A stretch of DNA of 64,000 nucleotides. Origin: Heloderma charlesbogerti (lineage: Eukaryota; Chordata; Lepidosauria; Squamata; Helodermatidae). A program made the translations under genes and the position numbers. Shown here in pieces: positions 32,139 to 43,368 of this stretch. Location: NCBI GenBank assembly GCA_026122225.1, contig JANEZZ010003061.1, positions 3,844,001 through 3,908,000 of the forward strand, in the 5' to 3' direction. How positions within the stretch are numbered: position 1 is the stretch's first letter; each line of letters opens with the position of its first letter. The notes beneath the pieces are model-generated. The model was not told where the DNA came from. It worked only from the letters and a program-made list of their open reading frames with translations, and made no database searches.

Positions 32139-33930
32139 CTGTAAAATAAGAAGTGAACAGAAAAAAGTTAAATAAGCATTTTTCCAATGGCGAGTCTTAA
32201 AAGCACACTAATGAAGAAAGGGGATATCTTTGGTGGGGTAGAAGGAGCAAAGGAATTTGTGAGGGCGTGTGTGTGTGGGGTGGTGGTGGTGGTAAACTTA
32301 ACACACGCACACACAGACACACTAACCGCAAGGATGTAAAGCGAGGATGTAGAACCTCTTTCAGCCTGAGGGTCGAATTCCATTTTGGAGAAGCTTTTAG
32401 GGACTGCATTCCAGAGATGGGTGTGGCTGAAGGCAAAAGGAGTGGGACCAAAGGCAAAAGAGGTGAGGCCAAAATACCAGCATATTTTAATTTAAAAGCT
32501 CTTACTGCCACCCTTAGGAAATGCATTTCAATCTTTTAGAATGGGGAAATAACTTCACAAAAGACAGGAAGCCACCAAATGATGGGTGGTTGGGAGAAGG
32601 TGTGTGTGTGGGGGGAGCAGGGGGCTGGGGCATGACCATCTAGAGACTCCTGGAGGGCCAGATTAGGATCCCTCGGAGGGCCAGAGGTTCTCACCCTTGA
32701 TATAAAGCAATTAACTAAACTGAAAGTTCGCATTTGTCATACAACAGATCCATTTATAGTTCCAACAAGCCTTGGAAATATTGCTGCTGTTCCACCTGCA
32801 AAGCAGCTAAACCACTTGTGGCAGAAGCAAGACAGGGTGACCGATGCTGCACCATGTCAACCCAGGTATCTCTCCACCTATACTCCGTGTGATCCAAACA
32901 CATGACACAATACGGCTTCACATTTCAGCCCAAATAAGTGAGCTACACTGCCTGATATAGCACTACCAAAGTTAGGCAGAAAGCCTTCCCTGTGGTGTAT
33001 GTGCCACTGAGCAGAGCCATTATGTACAATGCAGATGACACTGCCTGATCTCCTAACTATGGCTTGAGTGGGAGCCCCTGCAGAAACACTTGCATGTTCA
33101 CTCCCTCTGTCCCTCTCCCTTTCCTGATTAGTATTAACTATCATGCAGCATAAACAGTATCTATAATTACACTGGTTTCGACGTAAATTATATAATGCTG
33201 TATCAAAGCTCATCAAAGAAGGTGGGGAGTGCACAAATCCAAGGTGAAAAGAGGGGAGGAGCACGTGAGACTGAGGGGTACTTTCTATCCCCTAATGGTA
33301 GTTAGGAGATCGCCAGCATGACATCCAACTGAGACCTAAGTTGCTTCTGGAATAAAACTGAGGAACACCATTTTAAAATAAAACAATCTGCTAAAACATA
33401 CAGTGCAAGACATATATGCATTTACACTGAGATTCAATACTGCACTTAGCCCTGGAGACAGGGCTGTTGTCAAGGGTAGGCATGGTCAGGCACCTGCCGG
33501 GGGCCCACACCTCAGCAGGGGCCCACTGACAAGATCCCCCTGGACATGCTCCTCCTCTTCACCATTGCAACCTGCTTGTTCACCTGCCTCTCGCTCTGGC
33601 CCAGATAACGGTGGTGGTGAGAAGGAGGAGAAGCAGATGCAACTGCATACTTGCTGACCGGCTCTCTGCCCGTCAGGCAAGCAAGCGACAGCAATGATGA
33701 GAAAAAGGAGGAGGAGCAATAGCACCTGGTGATAATGGCAGCAAGAAGGCAGACTCACTGTGGGACGGGGCCTCCTGAGGGTGTCTTGCCCAAGGGCCCC
33801 CCAAAACCTGGAGCTGGCACTGCCTGGAGAGCTCACATGGCCTCCTTAAAAGTATCCTAAAACAGACCTGGAATATACAGTGCTAGTTATTCTCTTCCAC
33901 ATGGCTGCTCATAAGGCCTGATTTGTGGAG

Positions 33931-34174
33931 GACCTAGCCATGGGGAAGACACTTACTTTCGTGTTACCACTTGCCCCATGTTAAAATGCGCTTACCACAT
34001 GCATCGGCCTATGTGTATGTAGCAAGGGCACCCCAGTAATCAACATAATGGGTGGATCCGTTGTCATGTTTATGTCACACACATATGGACTGGTACTTGT
34101 TATGCGCATTTAAATGTGATGGGGCAGCACATGGAATGCTTACATGGGGTAACGGTTTTCTCATTGTCTAGGTC
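33931..34174. mobile_element. Palindromic MITE in intron 1
   Basis: The ends GACCTAG and CTAGGTC are inverted, with imperfect complementary arms inside (GTTACCACTTGCCCCATG against CATGGGGTAACGG). Confidence 0.55.
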
Positions 34175-34499
34175 ACATAGTTTGGATTTTTAGGAAGCTA
34201 ATCCAAATGGCAATTCACTAGTTCAAATAGCCTATACACATGTCTCTGACTATTCCCTTGGCTTCTATTGGCCTTTGCCTTCAAATACAGTTCTGGGGAG
34301 TTCATATACTTCCCCAGCATCCACTGCAGACAGAAAAAAACAGACAAGTAATAATTAAGAACACCACCACCTATTTTTCAGGGGTCTGCATGCAAACAAT
34401 GCACAAAAGCTAGTTACGACTACACTAAAAACCATTAATCTAGAATTAAGGAGTATGTGAACATATCCTTCAGCGTTTTATACAGGTGTCAGCAAATAC

Positions 34500-35265
34500 A
34501 GTGACCAGCAATCTAAGCCCTACATGGAATTTGCCTTTTCTACCACTGCTATGTGCCAAGATGTTTTCAGTGAACTATCCACCACTAATCCAAGACCTCT
34601 TTCAATAGTCACTGCCAGTTCAGACTCCACTGGTGTTGATATGAAGTTAGATCTTTTTTTGCCCCAAATGAACATCACTTCACAGTTACTTACACTGAAC
34701 CTTGCTTGCCATTTTGTTTCACATTCACCCAGTTTGGAGGGATCCTGTTGGAGCTCTTCAGTCTATGGCCACACTGAATAGCAAGATGCCATCCATCAAC
34801 CCAGCCACCCCACTGTTCTTCTCTAACTCCAACAAATTAAATTGCACTGAATCTAATAAAGACCCATGAGGAACCCCATTTTTTATATTTCTTCATTGTG
34901 AGAACTGCTCATGTATTCCTACCTTCTGTTCTTTAACCAGTTACTGATTCATAACAGGACCTGTCCTCTCATCCAAAGACTGCTAAGTTCTACTCAGGAG
35001 GCTTTGGTAAGAGACTTGTCAAAAACTTTTTGGAATTTCAATCATATAGCATCTACCAAACTGCTTCTAGCTACATGTTTGCCAACACACTCAAAATACT
35101 CCAAAAGCTTGGAGAGACAGGACTTCCCTTTTCAGAAGCCAAGTTGACTCTTCCTCAGCAAGGCTTATTTTTAACTTTAATGTTTTCCACCAATTTATTT
35201 GGGTAGATGTTAAGACTAACTGGCCTATAATTTCCTAACTTCCTCCTTTTAAAAGAAGCCCAAGA
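34500..35265 (-). mobile_element. Ancient CR1/L3-like LINE fragment in intron 1
   Basis: Minus-strand translation near 35260-35200 gives KRRKLGNYRPVSL, the N-terminal RT block of CR1-clade elements. Downstream pieces (such as the complement of CTTGTCAAAAACTTTTTGG, encoding a degraded AFDKV-type motif) are riddled with stops. No 3' UTR is recognisable. Confidence 0.65.
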
Positions 35266-35845
35266 CTGTATATCTGAGTAACCAGAGGTGGTCAAAACGG
35301 CAGTATTTCCCCATATGTATGTATAATTGAGGTACTTAAAAAAAACCTCAGTGAATGGTGAAGTTCTAACACAGGTATGGAATACTGTTCGCCACCATGC
35401 CCCTGGACCTGCTTGCTAAAGATAATGCATTCTACAGTACTTTCATTCACTGAATCATTGTCACTGATGAAAAACACTAACACAACTATTTTATAGAACA
35501 GTGTAACAACCTACATACATTTTAACTTCAGCACTACTTATGGAAGTAAATGCTCAGATACTGTTCCAGTTAAACCAATGCCTAACTGCCTTGATTCCTG
35601 GCTGAACTTTTTGGATAGCAGTAATTCTGAAAACGCAAGAACATAATTCCATCTATTATATGCCACTGACTAAAACAGTACTAATGCCTAAAGTACTAAT
35701 ACTAATGTACTAAAGCAGGATTTCACGTTTGAAGTCAGAATCAATGACACCACTTAAATGACAATTAAGAAACTGTATTTTGCAATATTTTAATTAATTA
35801 CATGTATTACATTTATGAAAATCCCTTTCTTCAAGGACCTAAAGG

Positions 35846-36018
35846 CAGCATACATGGTTGCCTCCCATTTTTATCCTCACAACAACCCTGTGAGGTAGGG
35901 TTAGACTGACAGAGTGTGACTGGCCCAAGGTCAACCAGTGAGCTTCATGGTTGAGTGGGTCTTGAACCTGGGTACCCTCAATCCTAGTCTGACACTCTGA
36001 CCATTACAACACATTGGC
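35846..36018 (-). mobile_element. tRNA-derived SINE (type 2)
   Basis: Minus-strand B box GGTTCAAGACCCAC and body CTCACAGGGTTGTTGTGAGG. Same family as 7540-7796. A separate repeat fragment follows at about 36098-36190 (GTCTTGTGGCACCTTAGAGA, CAAGCTTTCGTGGGCC), a type common in sauropsid genomes. Confidence 0.7.
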
Positions 36019-36729
36019 AATCTGTTAAGATGAACCAGGAGGCAGTATTTTCAGACAAAGTCGGTCCCATGTCGACAAATTATAGAATACATCTTTGAGG
36101 GCTAAAAATAGTCTTGTGGCACCTTAGAGACTGATAAAATATATTGTGTCACAAGCTTTCGTGGGCCAGAACCCACTTCTTTCATGAAGGTGTAGTTAAT
36201 ACCTTTGATCGGGTAAGTAAATATACTTCCTAGGAAAAAACATTGTAACTCAAGTGCAATTATGAACTGAATTATTGATAAACACATCTACAGAATTTCA
36301 ATCACCACTTAAGCAAGTTATTTTGAAAGGATCACCATCTGTTGGAAAATGTATTCATTTGCATAAATACATGGACATTTATAAGATTTGTGTTATGGCA
36401 TCCTATGTTTTCTAGCTTTATAAAACTTTTTTTGTCAATGCTGCATTATTTTACTGTGTTTCCTGGTTTGTACCCCACTTTAGTATTGTTTTATAATGAA
36501 TGCGGGAAAGAAATTTCTTAAATAAATAGATCCAGACTACTTATGAAATGTTTTAGTTTTAACTGATACTTATCTTGCAACTGAGGATCCCCCTCCCAAA
36601 AACTTGGCACACAGGAAATGTTTCTCTGGAAACCACCTGAATTTAGAAACTCTGGATTATTACAGTGCCCTAATAAATATTTTGGGAAAACTAGTATCTC
36701 TGTTCTTCCGCCATTCTCTCTGTTCCAAT

Positions 36730-37201
36730 TAGGGATGTTAGAGAAATCCGCCACGGATTCAAATGAGGCTGGATTCTTTGGAATCTGGCCTCAGGAAACC
36801 ACGGTGGATCAGCCCCACTTACCTCCTCTCCTGGAGGATTCCACGCAGGACGGCACAGCTGCCTCCACGCCGATCGCCATTTTTTTTTAAAAAAGGGCAA
36901 TCAGCAGGATGTCTTCATAGACTTATACGCAAAATAGAGCTGTGAATCTTGCTTATAAGTCTACATAGACTTATACGCAAGATTCTACATCGATGGGGAC
37001 ATCCTGCCGATTGCCTTTTTTTTTTTTAAATGGCGATCGGCGTGAAGGCGAAGGGCTCCGGTTGCAGGTAAGTGGTGGCTTTCAGCTCTACGGAATCCTC
37101 ATGGAGCGGAGCCGCTCTGTGAGGATTCCAGGGGGGAGGAACAGATCGCCTCCCTCCCCGCGGATTCCCAACCAGAACGGTGGGGAATCCATACATCCCT
37201 A
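36730..37201. mobile_element. hAT-like MITE with 8-bp target duplication
   Basis: The termini TAGGGATGT and ACATCCCTA resemble Ac-type hAT ends. The flanks are GTTCCAAT (36722-36729) and GTTCCAAC (37202-37209), an 8-bp duplication with one mismatch. Inside is a large imperfect palindrome (GGCGATCGGCGTG against CACGCCGATCGCC) with centre words ACTTATACGCAAGATTC and GAATCTTGCTTATAAGT. Confidence 0.8.
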
Positions 37202-37299
37202 GTTCCAACAAAGTTCTCAGACCATGAGCGGGGTATACCTGGAAAATAGGTACAAGTAAGGTTTTTTTTTCCCCTGTTTCTTTCTTCTTCTTTTTAACA

Positions 37300-37752
37300 T
37301 GTTGCAGAACTCAGAGTCAGAGAGACCACGGAGTGAAGGAAAAAGAGTTTCTTTATTTAACGCGCGGGCTTAAGGCTGGAATCTTTTCCAAAGAGCCAAA
37401 AGCCCCGATTTACATCAGCACATTGTTTTTATAGATATTGTGACACATAGGAAACGGCTCCTCCTCTCCCTCCCATGTGTGGTTGCAGTCCTCAACATTT
37501 CTTCTCCTAGCACTATTGTTTATAATACAAGAAATGGGTTACAGGGTAGCCTTGATAAGCAGAGAACAGAAGAGAACAGCAGAGAACAAGATATACAACT
37601 CTATGCTGACCTTAGCCTTTGCTGACAAGATAAGAAATTCCTGTGTCTCATCAGCTTACAAACATATATTTCAGAGAGCAAGAGCTCAGCAAGAACATGA
37701 AGCATGAGACTGCATGAGGCTACTTAGTCTGACCCCCGATATGGCTGCTACA
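37300..37752 (-). repeat. ERV 3' LTR
   Basis: A 453-bp LTR bounded by TG and CA. The minus strand carries a TATA-like CTATAAAAA and an AATAAA hexamer in the order expected for a promoter and poly(A) signal. It lies in sense orientation within USPL1 intron 1. Confidence 0.9.
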
Positions 37753-37762
37753 TTCCGCCCTT
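37753..37762 (-). other. ERV polypurine tract
   Basis: AAGGGCGGAA on the minus strand directly precedes the 3' LTR, the place from which plus-strand DNA synthesis is primed in retroviruses. Confidence 0.65.
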
Positions 37763-37855
37763 AAATGCATAATTTCATTACAATTATAGCATTTCATTAC
37801 GCAAACAGACACTCTGGTTTGCAAAGCATAACACAGGACTCTTATAGCAACCCTC

Positions 37856-38056
37856 TTACTTAATATCTTGTTGAGCTATTAGAGCGTAGAGGGCGGCAGT
37901 TTTACTAGCCGAGACATAAAACAGATTGGTTAAACAGCGCATAAGACAAGGAATGCAAAGGCATAACAGTATCTCTATGAACAACACTGGTAGAATTAGG
38001 ATGAACAATGCTTTAAGGTAGATAAGATCTGGAAGCCAAGGGGTTAACCAATTTAG
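37856..38056 (-). pseudogene. ERV envelope transmembrane-subunit tail (remnant)
   Basis: A short frame with a long hydrophobic stretch followed by a cytoplasmic-like tail and a TAA at 37858-37856 occupies the position of the envelope membrane anchor, just before the polypurine tract. The surface subunit and fusion region are absent. Assignment rests on position and hydrophobicity. Confidence 0.5.
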
Positions 38057-38356
38057 CTAATTGTTTTGTCCCATTGTTATGTTAGCTACTATATTATGCA
38101 TGCAGATTATTGATTTGAACATCTACAGCATTACTATTATTAGTCAAATTAAATGATGGAGGAGAAAAAGATAAAAAAAACCTGTTTGCAGGTATATCTC
38201 TTGGCAAACAAAAATGTTTTTACTCTTGTGATGTTAGCCAGGTGAAGCCAGTAATTATCAGAGAATCGCTGGGACAGATTTCCCTCTCTAGGGCCAGACC
38301 CCCCTTTTTCACACCTTATTAAGGAAACTCTAATACAGCACCACTAACACTACAAC

Positions 38357-38748
38357 CTGGACTATAAGGAAGGCTGAGCGCCGAAGAATTGATGCTTTTG
38401 AACTGTGGTGCTGGAGAAGACTCTTACGAGTCCCCTGGACTGCAAGGAGGTCAAATCAGTCCATCCTAAAGGAAATCAACCCTGAGTGCTCATTGGAAGG
38501 ACAGAGACTGAAGCTGAAGTTCCAATATTTTGGCCACCTAATGCGAAAACTCCCTGGAAAAGACCCTGATGCTGGGAAAGACTGAAGGCAAAAGGAGAAG
38601 GGGACGGCAGAGGATGAGATGGCTAGATAGCATCACCGATGCAATGAATATGAACTTGAGCACGCTCCGGGAGAGAGCGCAGGACAGGAAGGCCTGGCGT
38701 GCTATGGTCCATGGGGTCACGAAGAGTCGGACACGACTGAACAACAAC
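38357..38748 (+). mobile_element. BovB/RTE LINE 3' end, nested in the ERV
   Basis: The C-terminal part of a BovB-type ORF2 in the plus frame (ILKEINPECS, FGHLMRK in a neighbouring frame, GRQRMRWLDSITDAM, then WRAMVHGVTKSRTRL) is followed by the GAGTCGGACACGACTGA signature and an (ACA)n tail. It is flanked by an 11-bp duplication, AACACTACAAC (38346-38356 and 38749-38759). 5'-truncated, antisense to the provirus and to USPL1. Confidence 0.9.
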
Positions 38749-38999
38749 AACACTACAACAGGCATATTTGATCTTCTTTGGGATCTGACAGTACGCTGGG
38801 CAGCTATTTACCTGGCAAGCTACAGTAGGGTCTAGTCCCCTTCTTCAATTTTCCCCAGTTGCAGATCTGACCGTACGCAGGGTGGACAGTCTCTCAGTGT
38901 GCCCACAGTAAGGTCTAGCCTGAGTCTTCTTACTGCTTTTTCAGAATAATTTTTAAAGGATTTTTGAAAAGGAAAGAAATCCTTTCAAAGGATTTTTGT

Positions 39000-39190
39000 T
39001 TACAGTCTACTCCCCCCCTCCTGCTCTCTTGACTCGTGTCCAATGTATCCAGGGTTTAACTCCAGCTGCTTTTATAGCTGCGGGGGTGGAAAGTATAACA
39101 GTTTTCGGTCCTCTCCATCTGGGAGTTAAAGGGTCATTTTTTCCCTCTTTAACTCATACTTCATCTCCTGGTTGGAAAGGATGAACTTCT
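39000..39190 (-). pseudogene. ERV integrase C-terminal remnant
   Basis: The minus-strand frame keeps the end of integrase: a PFQPGDEV-type motif, a WRGP motif and a tail. One stop interrupts the start. It follows the protease active-site region with almost nothing between, so RT, RNase H and the integrase core were deleted. Confidence 0.7.
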
Positions 39191-39276
39191 GTAATGGGAA
39201 TTTGGGCTTATTTTCTAAGACAAAGTGACGCTGGGCTTGAAGAACTTTGCCCAGTGTTTGGACTTCTTGTTTAAGG

Positions 39277-39730
39277 CTAACGTTTGCTTGCTCTTGATGC
39301 CGCTCCAGTGTCAATCATGAAGTCAATGTCACGGCCCCTCTCAAGCTGTCTTCTCTCTCGCCCGTTCTGGCTCCTTTGGTTTTCTCCTTTGTGTATTTGA
39401 TTCATTTTATTTGGGCATTCATGCCACCAATGTCCATCTTGTCCACACTGGGCACACTGGGTCTTTCTTAAGAATCCTCTGCCTCTGCTGGGTCTTCTAT
39501 TTTTTTGTCCATGTCTTCTTGGGCCTCTGGGTCGAGGGGGGTATACTGGCGATAGGCATCTAAAAGACGCTCTAAGTACTCTCTGGGGCCTCGGTGGCAC
39601 CTTGCAGCACTTTAGACACTTTGGTCATATTAACTGACTTCTTTATACCTGCCTTCATGGCTTCTAACAGCAGGGTTTGATACTGGGTGAGGCGCTCTAG
39701 CTCCGCTTGTGTTTTGGGATTCCAGCAGTG
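39277..39730 (-). pseudogene. ERV gag (capsid end, nucleocapsid) and protease start
   Basis: The frame at 39600-39277 contains one CCHC zinc knuckle (C-x2-C-x4-H-x4-C) near 39450, then an aspartic-protease DTGA active-site motif near 39310. Just upstream, in another frame, is a capsid-like EYLERLLDAYRQYTP motif, so at least one frameshift (near 39580) has broken gag. One zinc knuckle per nucleocapsid suits a gammaretrovirus-like element. Upstream of 39730 the gag frame is not readable. Confidence 0.75.
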
Positions 39731-42569
39731 GGGGGTTTACTTACAAGGAGACTTTACTGGGTAACTTACAGCACACAGGCGTACCTAATGGTTGGATCAG
39801 ACAGCTTCTCTGAACCACGAGCTATTGGGCTAAATGGGTTTTATACTATACATGTTACCCATGAGGCAGCACAACACCAGCAAGCATTTTCAGCATAGGC
39901 TAGAAGTGTTTGGTTCTCAGGCACAGCTTTCTGTAAACAAACCTCGCTTCCCAGGCAGAGTGCTTGATAACACTTTTATTCATTAGTATGGGAAGATAAA
40001 TTTCTCTCTCTTTCTTTTGCTTTCTTTTTCTTGCTGATCTGCCTGTATTGCAGATCATGTTTCAAACTTTTTATATAAAACTTTCCTCTCTATGCACCAG
40101 CCTTGTCTCTTTATTTGTCTTTTTTTCAAGTTAAACTCAAACCTTTTCTGCCCTACACTAGTCCCAATGACACACATTTGGGATAGGCTCTTATTCTTCT
40201 AGTTACATTTTCTTCATCTTAAAGAACTATTACATTATTGTGGCTACTTTATCCCAGGTAATAAGCTCCAGGCATAATCAGCTGCTTCTAATTCACCCTG
40301 GGGGCAACTATGGCCACGCTTCTTCTCTACAAATGTTCTTTCTCTTTGCCTCTTGCCTTCTCTTCTTTTTTTTCTCCCTTCTCTATCTGTCTGCCACTTT
40401 CTCTATTTCTCTGTCTTTTTCTACTTGCCTCTGTCTTTCTCTACTTGTCTTTGTCTTTTCTCTTGTCATCCATTGGGAACCACACTCAGTATCATTTGGA
40501 GTTGCAACTAACACTAATCTGCAAATATTACATATATTTTATGATATCTAATTAATCATAAAATATACACAACAAACTTTTTCTGCAATGGAAAACACTT
40601 TTTGCATGGTAAGGCATGATGGAGCAGATCCAGCAATTAGGAGGGAAAGCTCTCAGGGCTATCTATCACTAGACAAGCTAGCCAGGGATTTATAACACAC
40701 ACACACACACCTCTTTTCTTCTCTTCCCCTTCAACTTGGTACACGAAAGCAAAGTGCCAAAACTCAGGACGCTGGGGAGTGATGGGCATCGCCTTATACT
40801 TGCATTTTTCAGGCAGCCATTAATCTTCTTTGGGTAGGCAGTGGGGTGATTTGCAGGACTTCAAAGGCAAGCTTCTCAGTTTGTTTGTATTTGTAAATCC
40901 CAAGCTCAAAACAGGACACGATGAGGTACAGGGCAGCTAAATCTTTGCTTTGGCACGGGCAACAAATAACTCGGGTCAGCTTTCTTCGCTGGGGTCTCAA
41001 ACAGGAAAACAGTCTTAATTTAAAGTTGTAACATCACTGACAGCGTCAGCCAGCTAGCTACACAGATCTCACTGTTTTTTAAGACAGTTACTCCAATATC
41101 TTCTTCTCAATCAGGTTGGGTCTCTCAGCTTACACAGTTTATTGCAGCTTCCAGGAGCATGGTAGTAGCGTGATTTTGGCTTGGCCAGGAACATGCTATC
41201 TGGTTTCTCGGTCTCTTCAGCACACACACTCAGGCAGTCTAACACTGGACACTCAAATTAGTGAGATTTCTTCCATTGCAGGGAATCCCACGGCAAAAGC
41301 TTAACGGTTACGCTCTTCAGAAATCATATAGCTGATGGTCTACAGGCTCTATGAAATTCTAGGACAGTTCAAAGCTAAACACGGCTACCTTGACAGAGAT
41401 CTTCATCGTAGTCTTTCCGCTTCATTCCGCCTTGGGACAGTCTTATGGCACACTTTCCACTCTAAGAGGGGTCTAGCCTGTGCCCTGGGGGTTGATTCTT
41501 CACTTTTATTCTCCATTTTGCGCTTTCATCTTCTGGGTCTTCATTTTCAGTTTCTATTTCTTAGGGATTTTATTTCAATTAGGCAAGGTGATGATGTTGC
41601 ACAACTCAGAACGTTGTGGGCAATTTTCCTGCCCCCCCTCTTGGCGCGCTAGGCTAACAGCTACTTCTTCGGCCTCACACTCCCACGCTTCGTTAAAAGC
41701 CAGGCTGTCCTGCAACATTTCTCTAATTAACAGCCTCAGATCTTGCTCTTTTTTTTTCTCAGCTTGACCTTGAGCTTTTTTGCTGTTTCCTCTCTATTCT
41801 GAATCCTTAAAAAAATCTTTTTCCTTTTTTTTTTTTTTAACATACATCTCAAGGGGGTGCAAGTCTTGCTTCCCCCACTTCCCATAGCCTCCCACTTAAG
41901 ATGAAGACGGACACAAAGAGGGAAGGGGATTGGTCAGCGAGTAAGGGGTCTCACTGGCCGACACAAAAGGAATTTCACACCACGCACTTTGCTACTGGCC
42001 TGGGCACCCGGACGGTCAACGGTATGCAACAGAAACCGCAGTAGCCACTCACACAATCATCAATTTCACCACTTAATTCATATGTCCCTGCCACCCACTT
42101 TCCCACTAGAGCGAAGCAGTTTCCTCAGCGCCTTGCTGAGTATTACTGCCTGCTCGGGGGAGTGATCAAGTCCCCCCTTCCACCCCCAATCGGGTGGGTC
42201 ACCTTTTGTATACGCATACTAACACTGACCTTCATAAGGCGGGGCCCTCTTTTTTCCTGCCCAGTGGCCTTTCTCCCGAAGGCGGGGCCCTCTTTTTATT
42301 CCATATACTTGCCTTTCTCCTGAAGGCTTCCAACGTGGGTTTCAACTCAATTGCAGCTGCAGTATGGGCAGGGCTCAAGTTCCTTCCTCCGCTTCCCAAG
42401 GTTCTCTTGCTGCTCACTGCCATTTGGGCGGTCCCGGCGCAGGCTTTCTCCCGTTCACCCGACAAAAAGGTAGGTGGCGCCAAGAAAGGGAGGCATGCGC
42501 CGAGCCCTCCCTCCCGGTGCGGCGATTAAGAGCAGGCAACTGCCACCTCTCTGTCTCAGAGCCTGTCAC
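39731..42569 (-). other. ERV 5' internal region, mostly unreadable
   Basis: Lies between the primer-binding site and the readable capsid. On the minus strand 39990-40470 is purine-rich; short coding-like pieces occur near 41580-41760. A ~45-bp tandem duplication containing GGCGGGGCCCTCTTTTT lies at 42237-42330. No intact gag frame. Confidence 0.6.
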
Positions 42570-42587
42570 ATCCGAGTCACGGCACCA
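42570..42587 (-). other. ERV primer-binding site, tRNA-His
   Basis: Minus strand reads TGGTGCCGTGACTCGGAT, the complement of the 3' 18 nt of tRNA-His, the type known from HERV-H. It sits four bases inside the 5' LTR, which fixes the provirus orientation. Confidence 0.88.
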
Positions 42588-42591
42588 TTTA

Positions 42592-43039
42592 TGTTGCAGA
42601 ACTCAGAGTCAGAGAGACCACGGAGTGAAGGAAAAAGAGTTTCTTTATTTAACGCGCGGGCTTAAGGCTGGAATCATTCCCAAAGAGCCAAAAGCCCCGA
42701 TTTACATCAGCACATTGTTTTTATAGATATTGTGACACATAGGAAACGGCTCCTCCTCTCCCTCCCGTGTGGGGTTGCAGTCCTCAACAGTTCTTCTCCT
42801 AGCACTATTGTTTATAATACAAGAAATGGGTTACAGGGTAGCCATGATAAGCAGAGAACAGAAGAGAACAGCAGAGAACAAGATATACAACTCTATGCTG
42901 ACCTTGGCTTTTGTTGATAAGAAATTCCTGTGTCTTGTCAGCTTACAAACATATATTTCAGAGAGCAAGAGCTCAGCAAGAACATGAAGCATGAGACTGC
43001 ATGAGGCTACTTAGTCTGACCCCCGATATGGCTGCTACA
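42592..43039 (-). repeat. ERV 5' LTR
   Basis: A 448-bp LTR, nearly identical to 37300-37752 with one 5-bp deletion. Same TATA-like and AATAAA elements on the minus strand. Confidence 0.9.
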
Positions 43040-43050
43040 AACATAGTCAG

Positions 43051-43368
43051 CTGGTTCAGACACAATGCTAAAATGTAGTTTAGTTTTGTGTTTAGAGAAT
43101 GATCCTAGTCTCCCTGCAGGCTCTGGGAGATCTGCATGTGCTTATGACTTTTGCTGGAGTAATTCACACCCCTGTCCTGGCTTTTGCTTCTGTTGTTGAT
43201 TAACTGCAGCTTTCCATGTCATCCGAACCCAAACAAACTGTGGCTAACTTTAATGATGACCATGAAAACAAGCCTACATCAGACCATAGTTCATGAAGCT
43301 GCTATTTTCCCCACTAACTTTAGTTAAAACTATCCACAGTTTAGGGTTTGGATGATGCCCTAAACATC
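43051..43368. mobile_element. Possible palindromic MITE next to the ERV
   Basis: Left words CTGGTTCAGACACAATGC and right words TTTGGATGATGCCC are only loosely complementary. Inner pieces (AACTGTGGCTAACTTTAATG and TTTAGTTAAAACTATCC) suggest a worn fold-back element. Confidence 0.35.

Larger units (their letters stand above)
37300..43039 (-). mobile_element. Endogenous retrovirus (class I/gamma-like), defective, tRNA-His primed
   Basis: Two direct LTRs of 453 and 448 bp, each TG...CA, enclose about 4.84 kb. AACA flanks the pair on both sides (37296-37299, 43040-43043), a 4-bp duplication. The orientation is minus, the same as USPL1. Next to the 42592-43039 LTR lies a primer-binding site for tRNA-His, and a purine tract precedes the other LTR. 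Capsid, zinc knuckle and protease remnants, an integrase tail and an envelope membrane-anchor tail are present; the RT, RNase H, most integrase and most envelope are gone. The LTRs differ at roughly a dozen positions plus one 5-bp gap, so insertion was fairly recent. Old, non-functional provirus. Confidence 0.9.

Noticed and set aside
33430..33830. Possible hAT element with a CAGTGCCAGCTCC-type end
   Set aside because: One end only is convincing; no matching opposite end or duplication found.
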